64,000 nt of DNA from Pedobacter sp. ISL-64 (GTDB lineage: Bacteria; Bacteroidota; Bacteroidia; Sphingobacteriales; Sphingobacteriaceae), in assembly GCF_018613605.1 (NCBI RefSeq), contig NZ_JAGGPU010000032.1, forward strand, positions 39,380-103,379. Direction: 5' to 3'. Numbering within the stretch: the first letter of the stretch is position 1; each line of letters opens with the position of its first letter. Of the stretch, positions 35,350 to 44,584 are shown piece by piece. A program made the translations under genes and the position numbers. The notes under the pieces were generated by a model that saw nothing but the letters and a program-made list of their open reading frames with translations, ran no database searches and was not told the DNA's origin.

Positions 35350-37656
35350 TTAATTTTTATTTATTAATAGTGTTGAGCTTTCTGTAATTAATCCGTTGTG
35401 GCGTTTAAAGATGACATCAAGCACAAGGCCATCATCATTCCACATTTTTATTTCTCCGTTAAGCTGCTCAGTGAGGCCGGTCATTAAGCTCATTCCAAGT
35501 GATTCGGTATGATCAGGATCGAAGCCTGCTGGCAAACCAATCCCCGTATCTGCAATTTTCAGTTCGCAGCGCTCCTCTCCCCTGAGCAAGAAAGAAATGT
35601 GCACTTTACCTTTTTTATCAGCTGGAAAGGCGTATTTAATCACGTTACTAATGGCCTCGTTCAGGATCAAACCAAGCGGAACCGCCTGTGCAACATCTAA
35701 TTTAATCGCCTCTGTTTCTAAAGTGAACTGGATTTTCTTATCAGTACCAAAACATTCGATCATATATTCTACCAATTCTTTGATGTACCATTTCATATCG
35801 ATTTCGGCCAGATTATCAGATTGATAAAGCTTCTGGTGAATGAGCGACATGGCATGCATCCTGTTCTGGCTATTTCTAATGGCCACTAAAGCATCTTCAT
35901 TGTCGAGGTAAGCCGATTGGGTATTAAGCAGGCTGATTACAATCTGCAGGTTGTTTTTTACCCGGTGGTGGATTTCGCGAAGGAGCCATTCTTTTTCACC
36001 CAGTATTTTCCTAAGCAGTTCGTTCTGCGTATTGATTTCTTCCTGCTTTTGTTCCAGGATAAGATTGCTACGTTTTTTTAAACGATAACGGTTATAAATG
36101 AGGCCTGCAAACAGCGCCGCGATAATAAGTCCTGCAATAAAAAAATACCTCACCCGCTCCTCATTCCCGATCCTGACCTGTTGTAACTGATTTTTTTGAT
36201 GAAGCAGGGCAATATCCTTATCTTTTTTCTCGGTTTGATATTCGATTTCCAATCCCGAAATCTGTTTGTTCTTTTCGTTGTTCCAGATGGAATCTGTTAA
36301 TCTTTTATAGGTTTTATAGTGCGCCACTGCCGACCAAGGTTTGTTCAGTGCAGAATCCACATCAAACCAAAGCCTGTGCAACTGCGAAAGCGCCAATAAG
36401 TTTTTCTGCGCTAAACTTTGCTTTTCATGTTCTTTTAAATAACCGTCGGCAGCTTGAAATTGCTTCTCACGGATCAGTTTCCGGATGATACTGCGGTACA
36501 GATAAATCTGGTTCGGATCATCTTTGGGCAGGTCGTGGTGGAATTTAATTAAAGTTTTGAAAAATGGTTCAGCCTTATCATATTGTCCAATATCGTAGTA
36601 GGTGTTGAACAAAATATAAGGTATGCGTAGTTTCATCTGGGTATCAGTTGGCGGGTATTTTTTAATCAGCTCTTTCAATGCAGCTATTCCATTTTCGAAT
36701 CTTTTCATCCGGACATAAATGGTGGCTACATTGGCAATAATGGTCTGCATGTAACCCGGATCCTTGTAACGCTCAGCAATGTTTTTGGCCCTTAACCCAT
36801 AGTCAAGTGCTTTCTGGTCGTTCCTTAGGTAATAATAGGTTAAACCTAAATGGTTGTTTATAGAACTTCTTTGCAAACTTGTATCAGCCAACTGGTCGGC
36901 AGTTTTCTCTGCGAGTAAACCGTATTTTAGCGCTTCTGAAAAATTGCCGAGGCTGATATTGGTAATACACATGTTATTGTAAACGCCTTGCAACTCTTTA
37001 AAACCAACAGCCCTGTAAACAGCAAGCGAGGTATCCATTAGTTTTATGGCATAGGCTGGCTGCCCTTTTATGTTGTAATAATCGCCCAGGTTTTTGAGCG
37101 AATTGGCTTCCTCCAATTTATCTCCCGCCTGGCGGTAAAGGGCCAGGGATTTTTCGTTGTAAGCAATTTTCGTTTCGAGATCCGCTCCTTCATTGCCAAA
37201 AAGAGTACCCATAGCGGAATAAGCGGCTGCCAATTGATCTTTCAGATTCATCTTCGAGGCGTAGGCAATTGCCTGTTCATAAATTTTTGCACCTAAAATC
37301 CTATCTCCGGATTCGCGGATGATATTTCCGTTGAGCACCATACTTCGGGCAATTCCTTTTGGATATTCGATCTTGCCGGCTAAAGCAAAAGCCTGTTCGC
37401 GGAGCTGCATCGCCCTGGCAAGGTCGGCTTTTAATTCGCCTGGTAAATTGAGGTAATAGGTACCCAGATTGATCCATACATCGACTTTACTTTCTGTTTG
37501 GCCAAGCCTGCGGAGTTTAATTTCCGCTTTTTCAACTTCCTTGGGGGTCCTGATGCCCTGCCCTTTCGCAAGGACAGGACTGATCAGCATAAAAGTGATT
37601 AACAGGAACCTGAATTCCGGCCTGCAAAAATTAACTGTTCTATTTTTGGTTGGCAT
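35350..37656 (-). CDS. TPR sensor histidine kinase (HisKA_2 type)
   Basis: A 768-residue membrane kinase: signal segment (FLLITFMLISPVLAKG) then tetratricopeptide repeats (~40-440) in the periplasm, a membrane helix (FFIAGLIIAALFAGLIY, ~505-522), a coiled coil, and a HisKA_2 domain with the phosphoacceptor in HHRVKNNLQIVISLL. The HATPase shows the N box in NEAISNVIKYAF, DTGIGLP and SLGMSLMTGL. It closely resembles the kinase at 46280. No regulator is adjacent inside this operon, so it probably signals to the REC-AAA+ regulators at 48641/50737 (inference). Confidence 0.9.
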   Translation of the reverse strand: MPTKNRTVNFCRPEFRFLLITFMLISPVLAKGQGIRTPKEVEKAEIKLRRLGQTESKVDVWINLGTYYLNLPGELKADLARAMQLREQAFALAGKIEYPKGIARSMVLNGNIIRESGDRILGAKIYEQAIAYASKMNLKDQLAAAYSAMGTLFGNEGADLETKIAYNEKSLALYRQAGDKLEEANSLKNLGDYYNIKGQPAYAIKLMDTSLAVYRAVGFKELQGVYNNMCITNISLGNFSEALKYGLLAEKTADQLADTSLQRSSINNHLGLTYYYLRNDQKALDYGLRAKNIAERYKDPGYMQTIIANVATIYVRMKRFENGIAALKELIKKYPPTDTQMKLRIPYILFNTYYDIGQYDKAEPFFKTLIKFHHDLPKDDPNQIYLYRSIIRKLIREKQFQAADGYLKEHEKQSLAQKNLLALSQLHRLWFDVDSALNKPWSAVAHYKTYKRLTDSIWNNEKNKQISGLEIEYQTEKKDKDIALLHQKNQLQQVRIGNEERVRYFFIAGLIIAALFAGLIYNRYRLKKRSNLILEQKQEEINTQNELLRKILGEKEWLLREIHHRVKNNLQIVISLLNTQSAYLDNEDALVAIRNSQNRMHAMSLIHQKLYQSDNLAEIDMKWYIKELVEYMIECFGTDKKIQFTLETEAIKLDVAQAVPLGLILNEAISNVIKYAFPADKKGKVHISFLLRGEERCELKIADTGIGLPAGFDPDHTESLGMSLMTGLTEQLNGEIKMWNDDGLVLDVIFKRHNGLITESSTLLINKN

Positions 37657-37658
37657 CT

Positions 37659-38348
37659 TTAAAGTTTAGCATCATTTTTACCCTGCTTTTTGCTGTAATA
37701 GCAGATTAACATGGCAACACCAGGCAGCACGATCCCCACTAAGCCAAACAGCTGTCCGATCCAAGCACCGAGGATACAGCCGATTAAAAAGCCTCCCAAA
37801 GTGATTAAACCTTTATTTATTCCTGAAAGGAAGTCAGCGTTTTTGAAACCTGAATTACAAAACGACCTGATATCGAGCGCAAACTGGGTTACATTACCCG
37901 TCATCATGGTTGTTGGTCCATAGGTTTCTTTGGCATAAAGTTTCCCAAAGGCATTCTGTATCCCCATGGCAAAAACCACGATCATGGTAACCAGGTACAT
38001 TGGCCATGTAACTTCACCATTGTCTATATAGCCCAATGAATAGGCTATTGCCCCACCCAACAAAAGGATAATCCCTTCGCATAAAAGCAGAAAATGCCTG
38101 TTCGAAAATCTCGCCGATATCCAGCCGCCAGCCATAACAGAGAGCATAAATATTGGAAAAGTTAACAGCTTGATCCATGCATCACCATCAGAGCCTTTTA
38201 TCATCTGATAAGCGAATACTATAAAGTTTCCGGTAACGTGTGCCGAGAAAATCTTATCGGCAGCAACAAAGGTTATACTATCGCAATAGCCCGCTATAAT
38301 GGTTAACACAAGGGTTACAAACCAGATATTGTTCTGTTTTTCTTCCAT
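37659..38348 (-). CDS. YoaK-family (DUF1275) membrane protein
   Basis: A 229-residue inner-membrane protein with about six hydrophobic helices. Family marks: GYCDSITFVAADKIFSAHVTGNF near the start, with SAHVTGN, and the mid-protein MGIQNAFGKLY and TTMMTGNVTQ segments characteristic of DUF1275. Transport substrate and role are unknown for the whole family. Two bp before the histidine kinase gene, 12 bp after Dps. Confidence 0.88.
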   Translation of the reverse strand: MEEKQNNIWFVTLVLTIIAGYCDSITFVAADKIFSAHVTGNFIVFAYQMIKGSDGDAWIKLLTFPIFMLSVMAGGWISARFSNRHFLLLCEGIILLLGGAIAYSLGYIDNGEVTWPMYLVTMIVVFAMGIQNAFGKLYAKETYGPTTMMTGNVTQFALDIRSFCNSGFKNADFLSGINKGLITLGGFLIGCILGAWIGQLFGLVGIVLPGVAMLICYYSKKQGKNDAKL

Positions 38349-38360
38349 TTTGTTTTTGAT

Positions 38361-38834
38361 TTATGATAAGTGTGCCCTTAACATCCAGGCCATGGTTTCG
38401 TGTGTTTCCATTAAACCTGTAATGTAATCGCTTGTTCCGGCATCTTTAAGCGCACCTGCATAATTATCGATGTTTTCCCTTAAGTGGATCAAGATACTTT
38501 CGTGATCGGCAAGCAATATTTTAATGTAGGTTGGTGCATCGTTCTTGCCACGGTCATCTTCGCTTAAGTGGGTCAATTCCAGAAACTGTTTAAGTGATGC
38601 CGGGGCATAATGACCAAGTTTGCGGATACGTTCTGCAACTTCGTCAACAATACTTTCCAATTGAGTGTACTGCTCTTCGAAAAATTTGTGTTTGTTGTAA
38701 AAATCTGGCCCTTCTACGTTCCAGTGCGCTTTTCTTGTTTTTGTATATAAAACGTATTCATCTGCAAGAATTTTGCTTAATGAATGTGCAACCTCGGCAA
38801 GGTTTGCTGTGCTGATTCCAATTTTAGCTTCCAT
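38361..38834 (-). CDS. dps: Dps-family DNA-protecting ferritin-like protein
   Basis: A 157-residue four-helix ferritin-like protein that forms a 12-subunit shell, oxidises Fe(II) with H2O2 and shields DNA. The ferroxidase ligands lie in KAHWNVEGPDFYNKH (histidines) and FEEQYTQLESIVDEVAERI (aspartate/glutamate), as in Dps. Ends MAWMLRAHLS like the family. Its place between DoxX and YoaK in a redox-stress operon fits oxidative-stress induction. Confidence 0.93.
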   Translation of the reverse strand: MEAKIGISTANLAEVAHSLSKILADEYVLYTKTRKAHWNVEGPDFYNKHKFFEEQYTQLESIVDEVAERIRKLGHYAPASLKQFLELTHLSEDDRGKNDAPTYIKILLADHESILIHLRENIDNYAGALKDAGTSDYITGLMETHETMAWMLRAHLS

Positions 38835-38852
38835 GATTTTGATGTTTATCTG

Positions 38853-39287
38853 TTAATTAAAAAATGTGTTGATTAAGTAATGATCTATTGAAATGGTTCC
38901 AGGTCCAATTAGCCATAAAAAAAGCATGGCAAGTGTATACATATATGGTACATCACGTACCTCTATCGGATCTTTACGGTGTACCACAAAGTAACCGATT
39001 GCTGTTACCCCTATTGATGGCAATAGGAAAAGCCTGGTTCCGAACCCTAGCGCAACCAGAAATGGCACAACGGTATCAGAAAAAGTGGCAACCAAGGCAT
39101 TCAGTTTATCTGGCAATCCCAGGGGATTGGGCACATGTTCTTTTTCTCCGTTTTGTACACGGAATTTTTTCATGCCATGTACCCTGAAAAGCTCGAACAT
39201 GAGCAGCAGCCTAAAAATAAGTACGGCCCAGTTATTAAAGTCTGATCCCAGACCAGAATAAAGCAGGTATTTAATGATATTTTCCAT
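38853..39287 (-). CDS. DoxX-family membrane protein
   Basis: A 144-residue protein with four predicted membrane helices: the first around NWAVLIFRLLLMFELFRVHG, then the glycine-rich TFSDTVVPFLVALGFG and later hydrophobic spans. The R-x-HG segment before the first loop and the helix pattern match DoxX. DoxX proteins (MhqP, CatD, SseA-linked types) are associated with thiol and quinone stress. 3 bp downstream of the amidohydrolase. Confidence 0.85.
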   Translation of the reverse strand: MENIIKYLLYSGLGSDFNNWAVLIFRLLLMFELFRVHGMKKFRVQNGEKEHVPNPLGLPDKLNALVATFSDTVVPFLVALGFGTRLFLLPSIGVTAIGYFVVHRKDPIEVRDVPYMYTLAMLFLWLIGPGTISIDHYLINTFFN

Positions 39288-39290
39288 GGT

Positions 39291-41183
39291 TTAAAAAGCA
39301 AAGCACGAGCAGCCCAGAGCGCCCCAAAATGCGGTGTAATTGTTTACAGGGAGGTTGCTGGTCCTTACTGCATCGTGATTATGGTTATGGACATTACAGC
39401 TACCCACGCAGGAGTGCACCATTGCTAAAACTGAACCGGCTCCCTTTGCACCCTTTGTTTTTCCTTGCTGATCTGTTTTATGCGTCAATGGAGAATAATA
39501 CCCATTATAGTTTTTGGTTGGTGACCAGTCTGGTAGAATCGGGATTTTTGGTGGCGAAAAAGAAGAGAAATCGCCTTTAGCATATACAATTTTGCCATCA
39601 ACAATAGTTAAATCAGATTCGATACTTTTGATCTGCTCATCGGCAACCTCGAAATAATCATGGTTAAGTACAGCTAAATCTGCAAGCATGCCTACTTCGA
39701 TATCACCCTTTTTTTGCTGCTCGTTCGAAAACCAGGCACTACCTCTGGTATATAGTTCTAAAGCGGTTTCTCTTGATAAAACGGTTTCTTCACTGTAGAT
39801 TTTTAAGCCACCAACTGTTTTACCGGCAGTTAACCAAAACATGGAAACCCATGGATTGTAACTGCTTACACGTGTGGCATCAGAGCCTCCGCCAACAGGA
39901 ACTTCCATTTCGAGCATCTTTTTAACCGGCGGTGTTTGTAAGGCGGCTTTTGTGCCATAACGCTCGGTGAAATATTCACCCTGATAAGCCATTCTGCTCT
40001 GGATCGCTATGCCACCGCCCAATGCTTTTACACGTTCAATGTTCCGCTCGTCGATGGTTTCGGCATGGTCGAAAATCCAGGGCAGGCCAGCAAAAGGAAT
40101 ATCTCTATTTACCTTTTCGAAAACATTTAGAAAACGACCGATACTTTCATTATAAGTGGCATGAAGCCTGAAAGGCCATCTTTTTTCGACCAGTAAACGC
40201 ACCACACGTTCCAGTTCGGGCTCCATATTATCCGAAAGGTCTGGCCGCGGCTGAAGAAAATCTTCGAAATCTGCTGCAGAGAAAACCAGCATCTCACCTG
40301 CTCCGTTGTGACGGTACATATCATCTCCCTGATAAAGTTTTACGGTATTGGTCCAGTTGTCAAAATCCTCAAACTCCTGTTTGGGGCGTTGGGTAAACAA
40401 GTTATAGGCAATGCGAACGGTAAGTTGTTTTTGCTCATTCAATTCGTTTACGACTTTATAATCGTCAGGGAAATTCTGAAAACCTCCACCGGCATCAATC
40501 ACACTGGTAATCCCGAAACGGTTCAGTTCGGTCATAAAATGACGGGTAGAATTTACCTGATGTTCGTAAGAAAGTTTCGGGCCTTTGGCCAGCGTAGCAT
40601 ATAAAATCATGGCATTTGGGCTGGCGATAATCAGTCCCGTAGGCTCACCATTAGCATCTCTCTGGATTTCACCGCCCGGAGGCGCAGGGGTATCTTTGGT
40701 ATATCCAACGGCTTTAAGCGCAGCACGGTTCATAAAAGCACGGTCGTATAAATGCAAAATAAACACAGGGGTTTCTGGCGCAATGGCATTTATTTCTTCC
40801 AGCGTTGGCATTCGTCTTTCAGCAAACTGAAACTCAGACCAGCCCCCAACTACGCGCACCCATTGTGGTGATGGGGTAATATCTACCTGCTCTTTAAGCA
40901 TCCGTAAGGCATCGGCAAGCGATGGAACACCATCCCAGCGCAATTCCAGATTGAAATTTAACCCACCACGGATTAAATGGATATGGGAGTCGTTAATCCC
41001 CGGAACAACCCGTTTTTTGCCAAGATCAATCAGCCTTGTTGCGGAACCCGAAAAATTCATGATGTCGCTATCACGACCAACGGCGATAAACTTGCCATCT
41101 TTAATGGCAACAGCTGTTATTTCTTCCTTGTGTTTGGCAATGGTATGAATCTTACCATTGAATAAAATGATATCTGCAGTCAT
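39291..41183 (-). CDS. Amidohydrolase (YtcJ-like) with Cys/His-rich C-terminal tail
   Basis: A 630-residue metal-dependent hydrolase. The family entry motif GINDSHIHLIRGG supplies HxH metal ligands; later metal or catalytic histidines are in RLHATYNES and FDHAETIDE, and GGSDATRVSSYNP holds the catalytic aspartate. The last ~45 residues after a KGAKGAG linker are unusual: SCVGSCNVHNHNHD and ALGCSCFAF, cysteine- and histidine-rich, not part of the YtcJ fold and probably metal-binding. No signal peptide. Substrate unknown. The 26-bp gap to the previous gene fits co-transcription. Confidence 0.85.
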   Translation of the reverse strand: MTADIILFNGKIHTIAKHKEEITAVAIKDGKFIAVGRDSDIMNFSGSATRLIDLGKKRVVPGINDSHIHLIRGGLNFNLELRWDGVPSLADALRMLKEQVDITPSPQWVRVVGGWSEFQFAERRMPTLEEINAIAPETPVFILHLYDRAFMNRAALKAVGYTKDTPAPPGGEIQRDANGEPTGLIIASPNAMILYATLAKGPKLSYEHQVNSTRHFMTELNRFGITSVIDAGGGFQNFPDDYKVVNELNEQKQLTVRIAYNLFTQRPKQEFEDFDNWTNTVKLYQGDDMYRHNGAGEMLVFSAADFEDFLQPRPDLSDNMEPELERVVRLLVEKRWPFRLHATYNESIGRFLNVFEKVNRDIPFAGLPWIFDHAETIDERNIERVKALGGGIAIQSRMAYQGEYFTERYGTKAALQTPPVKKMLEMEVPVGGGSDATRVSSYNPWVSMFWLTAGKTVGGLKIYSEETVLSRETALELYTRGSAWFSNEQQKKGDIEVGMLADLAVLNHDYFEVADEQIKSIESDLTIVDGKIVYAKGDFSSFSPPKIPILPDWSPTKNYNGYYSPLTHKTDQQGKTKGAKGAGSVLAMVHSCVGSCNVHNHNHDAVRTSNLPVNNYTAFWGALGCSCFAF

Positions 41184-41209
41184 GATGTCTTCTTTTTAGA
41201 TTTGAGATC

Positions 41210-41950
41210 TTAATTTTTAATGGCAGCAATTGCTTCCTGAATGCCTTCTCCAGCGGTTGTAAAAAATGCCGGTCCCGCCAAAAGGATCACTTTTGCTACC
41301 GGTTTAAAGGCTGCCATGTTCTTTTCCTTTAACCAGGTTTGGGTTCTGTAAGCCTCGAAAATGCCTTTTACAACGTTGCCCGCAACCAATGCCGTTGGCG
41401 AGTCGATCCCTGCATCTTTTAAATCACTTGCAAAAGAAAAGTTGTTTACACCAAGTTTAAGCGCTTCTCTCATGGCGATGCTGCCTACTCCCGTCATCAG
41501 TTCTGATGTAAATTTATTCCGATCGCCAAGACCGATTAAAAGCAGGCGTTTGCCACCTATAGTACCCTTTGGTGGAGAAATTAAAATGGTTTCGTTGGCG
41601 TGACCAAGAAATTTCCCGCTTTTGCGGATTTCGGTGATCAAACCTTTCATATCCTGATCTAAGTGTACCAAACCATTTAAAGCTGGCGGAAGTGCGGGCG
41701 GAGAATTAAAAATATCTCCTTCGGTGTATTCGAAAACACAGGCAATCTGTAAATCGCTAACCTGCGCCGATGGCCCCTGAACCACCCCTTCGATGGCAAT
41801 CCCATCAACCGTACCCCAAACTTTGGCCGTTCCGATTGCGGTGGTGTTTTGTGCAAATGCTGTTCCTGTAACAAATACAGAAAATATGATGATGGCCAGC
41901 CTGAAGTTTTGGATAGCAGCTATTGATTTTTTAGTGAAGTTATTTTTCAT
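41210..41950 (-). CDS. Exported M17 peptidase N-terminal domain protein without catalytic domain
   Basis: 246 residues. The N-terminus carries a signal peptide (AIIIFSVFVTGTAFAQ). The rest matches the macro-like N-terminal domain of leucyl aminopeptidases (M17): LLLIGLGDRNKFT, then GSIAMREALKLGVNNFSF and an AGNVVKGIFEAYRT helix. The zinc-binding catalytic half of M17 enzymes is missing, so it should not be a peptidase. It may bind a ligand in the periplasm. Lies between the porin and amidohydrolase genes with gaps of 11 and 26 bp. Confidence 0.82.
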   Translation of the reverse strand: MKNNFTKKSIAAIQNFRLAIIIFSVFVTGTAFAQNTTAIGTAKVWGTVDGIAIEGVVQGPSAQVSDLQIACVFEYTEGDIFNSPPALPPALNGLVHLDQDMKGLITEIRKSGKFLGHANETILISPPKGTIGGKRLLLIGLGDRNKFTSELMTGVGSIAMREALKLGVNNFSFASDLKDAGIDSPTALVAGNVVKGIFEAYRTQTWLKEKNMAAFKPVAKVILLAGPAFFTTAGEGIQEAIAAIKN

Positions 41951-41961
41951 TTTCTTATGGT

Positions 41962-43341
41962 TTAAAATTTGTATGATACCTGAGCATTAAAAAACTTTGA
42001 ATTGTCCCAGAGTGGTACGATATCTTTTATAAAATCACCCACCCTGAAATATTGCCCCCCACAACTGAATGAAAGGTTGTTATTGACCTTATAATCTGCA
42101 CTGAGCAGATAAGTGGTACCGATAAAGCGATGGTTAGAAAGTGAACCTGAGGTATTAAAGTTTCCGCTGGGGCGATAGATCCCATCGTTTGTAGAATACC
42201 TCCAGTTAAAAACAATATCAGCCTGGATGCTTAATTTATCGGTTGGGCTAAGGGTTAAGTAAGGATGCAGATCAATTAGGTTCGAAGGTCCGATGAGTGG
42301 GTTAAATCCAAAATAACCTCCTTTGGGATATAAGGGATTAAAGGTTTGGAGTTTCCCATCGCCAGCTTTCCTGTCACCTGAGATATAATCATTCCGTAGG
42401 TTTACAGTGGGCTTAAGCTTGGTTTCTTCAAAAGTATAACCCAATTCAATAGCCATTGTCCAGGCATCGATATTGCCACTTCCAAACTTGCCAAACTGGT
42501 AGGCTGCTTCTACATTATAGATAAAACCACCGCCACTTTTCCAATACCGGGTAGCTATCGTATGCCGAACTTCTTTTGCTATGCCTTCTTCAAATTCAGC
42601 ATCATCACGCCTGATGCCTAAGTAATAAAAATCGAAGTTTCCACCCTGTTCGATATTGAGGTTGGAATAAGCGCCCCAAAGGTTGGCCTGATGGCTGGGG
42701 CGATTATCGAATACCCCGAAATTCACTTCGTCAGCCGCTAAAACAAATGCATCCAGTGAAAACCGCGGTGTTGCATACATCAGTTTTGCTCCGGTAAAAT
42801 ACTGCCGTACGGTTGTCCCCTCTCTTACTGAAATTAACCGCCCGGAGCCGTAATTAATTTCCTGCCTACCCAACCTAAGGGCTAATTTATTCGGTGAATC
42901 TTTAAGTATCCTATATTCAGCAAACAGATTTTGTACCACAAGCTGATCTTCATCAACCGGAGAGGGACCATACTTACTGCCATTTTCGAGCGCACTGTTT
43001 AGCTGAGCGAAAAACCGCAGTCTTTCTCCAACATTTAAATCAGCATAAAGCGAGTAGCGCTGTAAAAAAGAATAATTGAAACCCTGATCTTTGATCCAGT
43101 CTTCATTGATTTTCCCTCCATACTCCTCCCTGATTTCGCCACCAAAACTGAGGTAAACTTTTTTATCGGCAGAAAGCGGCAGGAACTTTAATGTGTTATA
43201 AAAGTTCCTGGCCGAATCTTTCAGCTTGCTATAATCCTCATCGTAGCGCATAAGCTTAATGCCTTGGGCGAAAGCCATTGTTGTTGATAAGCAAAAACAG
43301 ATTGCAACAACGAATGCCAAATGGGGATAATCAGTTCTCAT
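41962..43341 (-). CDS. Alginate-export-like outer-membrane porin
   Basis: A 459-residue beta-barrel protein. A signal peptide (FVVAICFCLSTTMAFAQ) is followed by alternating polar/aromatic strands and the family start KVYLSFGGEIREEY...; LRFFAQLNSALENG and the late NLSFSCGGQYFRVGDFI segments are typical of the alginate-export/OprD-like porin group. Ends in an aromatic-rich VSYKF, as barrels do. It probably lets the operon's substrate cross the outer membrane. Confidence 0.85.
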   Translation of the reverse strand: MRTDYPHLAFVVAICFCLSTTMAFAQGIKLMRYDEDYSKLKDSARNFYNTLKFLPLSADKKVYLSFGGEIREEYGGKINEDWIKDQGFNYSFLQRYSLYADLNVGERLRFFAQLNSALENGSKYGPSPVDEDQLVVQNLFAEYRILKDSPNKLALRLGRQEINYGSGRLISVREGTTVRQYFTGAKLMYATPRFSLDAFVLAADEVNFGVFDNRPSHQANLWGAYSNLNIEQGGNFDFYYLGIRRDDAEFEEGIAKEVRHTIATRYWKSGGGFIYNVEAAYQFGKFGSGNIDAWTMAIELGYTFEETKLKPTVNLRNDYISGDRKAGDGKLQTFNPLYPKGGYFGFNPLIGPSNLIDLHPYLTLSPTDKLSIQADIVFNWRYSTNDGIYRPSGNFNTSGSLSNHRFIGTTYLLSADYKVNNNLSFSCGGQYFRVGDFIKDIVPLWDNSKFFNAQVSYKF

Positions 43342-43358
43342 TTTTATGTAAATGAGGA

Positions 43359-43991
43359 TTAGTGTTTTACCATTTTGTGTGCATACTGGATACCAAGGCC
43401 ATAACCTGCACCATATTTTTTCATTAGTGTGGTTACGGGCTCATAGGTTCCGGTTCTGGCCCAATCTCTTTGAAGTTCGAGGATGTACTGTACAGAAGTT
43501 ACCGGTTTTACGCCTGCGTGCACCATCCGCTGAATGGCCCGTTCGTGTGCCTCATTGCTTACATCACCACAGGCATCAGTGATCACGAAAACATCAAAAC
43601 CTTCTGATAAGGCCGATAAAGCCGGACCAACGATACAAACACCTGTCCAAAGACCAGCCAATACAAGTTTCTTTTTCCCGGTTGCCGTGATTGCTTTGTA
43701 AGCCGGTTCATCTTCCCAGGTATTCATAGAAGTTCTATCGATATAATTTGAGGTAGCCTGGGGATAAAATTCTTCAATTTCTGGAAAAACAGGGCCTGCA
43801 AACGACTCTTCGGCAACTGTGGTTACAATAGTGGGTACGTTAAAGATTTTAGATGCACCACAAACAATGGCAACATTTGTACGAAGTTCGGTAATAGAGA
43901 TGCTTTTTGTTGCAAAAGCCATCTGTCCCTCGAAATCGATTAATACTAATGCATGATTTTCCGGAGATAATAAGTCTGGTGATGGTTTCAT
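43359..43991 (-). CDS. Isochorismatase-like cysteine hydrolase (YcaC type)
   Basis: A 210-residue hydrolase of the isochorismatase superfamily: the catalytic aspartate in LVLIDFEGQM, a lysine in the GKKKLVLAG region and the nucleophilic cysteine in LWTGVCIVGPALSAL form the triad. Ends of the family such as ITDACGDVSNEAHERAI are present. YcaC-type members act on small amides or of unknown substrates. It is the first gene of the ~12-kb minus-strand operon; one copy of the shared palindrome lies 94 bp upstream. Confidence 0.9.
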   Translation of the reverse strand: MKPSPDLLSPENHALVLIDFEGQMAFATKSISITELRTNVAIVCGASKIFNVPTIVTTVAEESFAGPVFPEIEEFYPQATSNYIDRTSMNTWEDEPAYKAITATGKKKLVLAGLWTGVCIVGPALSALSEGFDVFVITDACGDVSNEAHERAIQRMVHAGVKPVTSVQYILELQRDWARTGTYEPVTTLMKKYGAGYGLGIQYAHKMVKH

Positions 43992-44085
43992 AATTAAATA
44001 TTTTTGTTTCCCTCACTGTTCCAAGAAACATACCACCAAACAAATAACTATAAATCAGTATCTTACACAAAAACACACAAAATAT

Positions 44086-44108
44086 AATTAACTATATATC
44101 GTTGATTT
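44086..44108. promoter_or_regulatory. Shared palindrome-like site 2
   Basis: Minus strand AATCAACGATATATAGTTAA; the best-placed copy, 94 bp above the 13-gene operon. Confidence 0.6.
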
Positions 44109-44224
44109 ACGAATTTCAATATTGTTTTTAAGCACAAGCGGAAAGGTGTGTGTATTTTACCTACAGAGAAATCGAAGTGAATACACGTATTGGTGTTTAG
44201 TTCATTTTCTGAACAACTTGGGTA

Positions 44225-44323
44225 TCGTCATTGCAAGAAGGCTTTTTCAGCCGGCGAAGCAATCTTTATGGCAGGACTCGCGAACATGAAAGATTGCGTC
44301 GTCGTTCCTCCTCGCAATGACGA
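44225..44323. repeat. Hairpin-forming dispersed repeat
   Basis: TCGTCATTGC (44225-44234) and GCAATGACGA (44314-44323) are exact inverses, with an inner pair AAGCAATCTTT/AAAGATTGCGT. This is the layout of the short cruciform repeats scattered in Bacteroidota genomes; related copies occur at 52801 and, decayed, 31705. Confidence 0.65.
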
Positions 44324-44584
44324 CTTATTTTTGGAATTGTTATAAGTAATTTATTTCGGGATCTATTTAAAACAAACATTTACCTCTAGGGAAATCTCCT
44401 AAATCAGCGGGATAAAATAATTGAGCAGCTAAATAATAATGAAAAAAATAGAAAAAATATTAACATTAAAATACGACATAACTCACTAAAAATCAACAGC
44501 AAAAATAAACTAATAGCGAAATTTCGTTACCGATTTGACGAACAAAAAGTCATTAATTAAATTTATAAACCCTACTTTAGCGAT

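Larger units (their letters stand above)
43992..44584. other. Divergent regulatory region with a large inverted repeat
   Basis: 593 bases between the 13-gene minus operon and the plus-strand GAF regulator. Contains shared site 2 (44086-44108), an inverted hairpin repeat (44225-44323) and GCGAAATTTCGT (44516-44527), which fits the palindromic form of the shared motif 58 bp before the regulator start. On the minus strand near 44010-44040, TTTGGTGGTATGTTTCTTGG is a possible but weak sigma-54-like promoter. Confidence 0.5.

Noticed and set aside
44010..44045. Sigma-54 promoter for the 13-gene operon
   Set aside because: TTGG-type -24 block is plausible but the -12 GC is missing; kept only as a weak note in the region entry.
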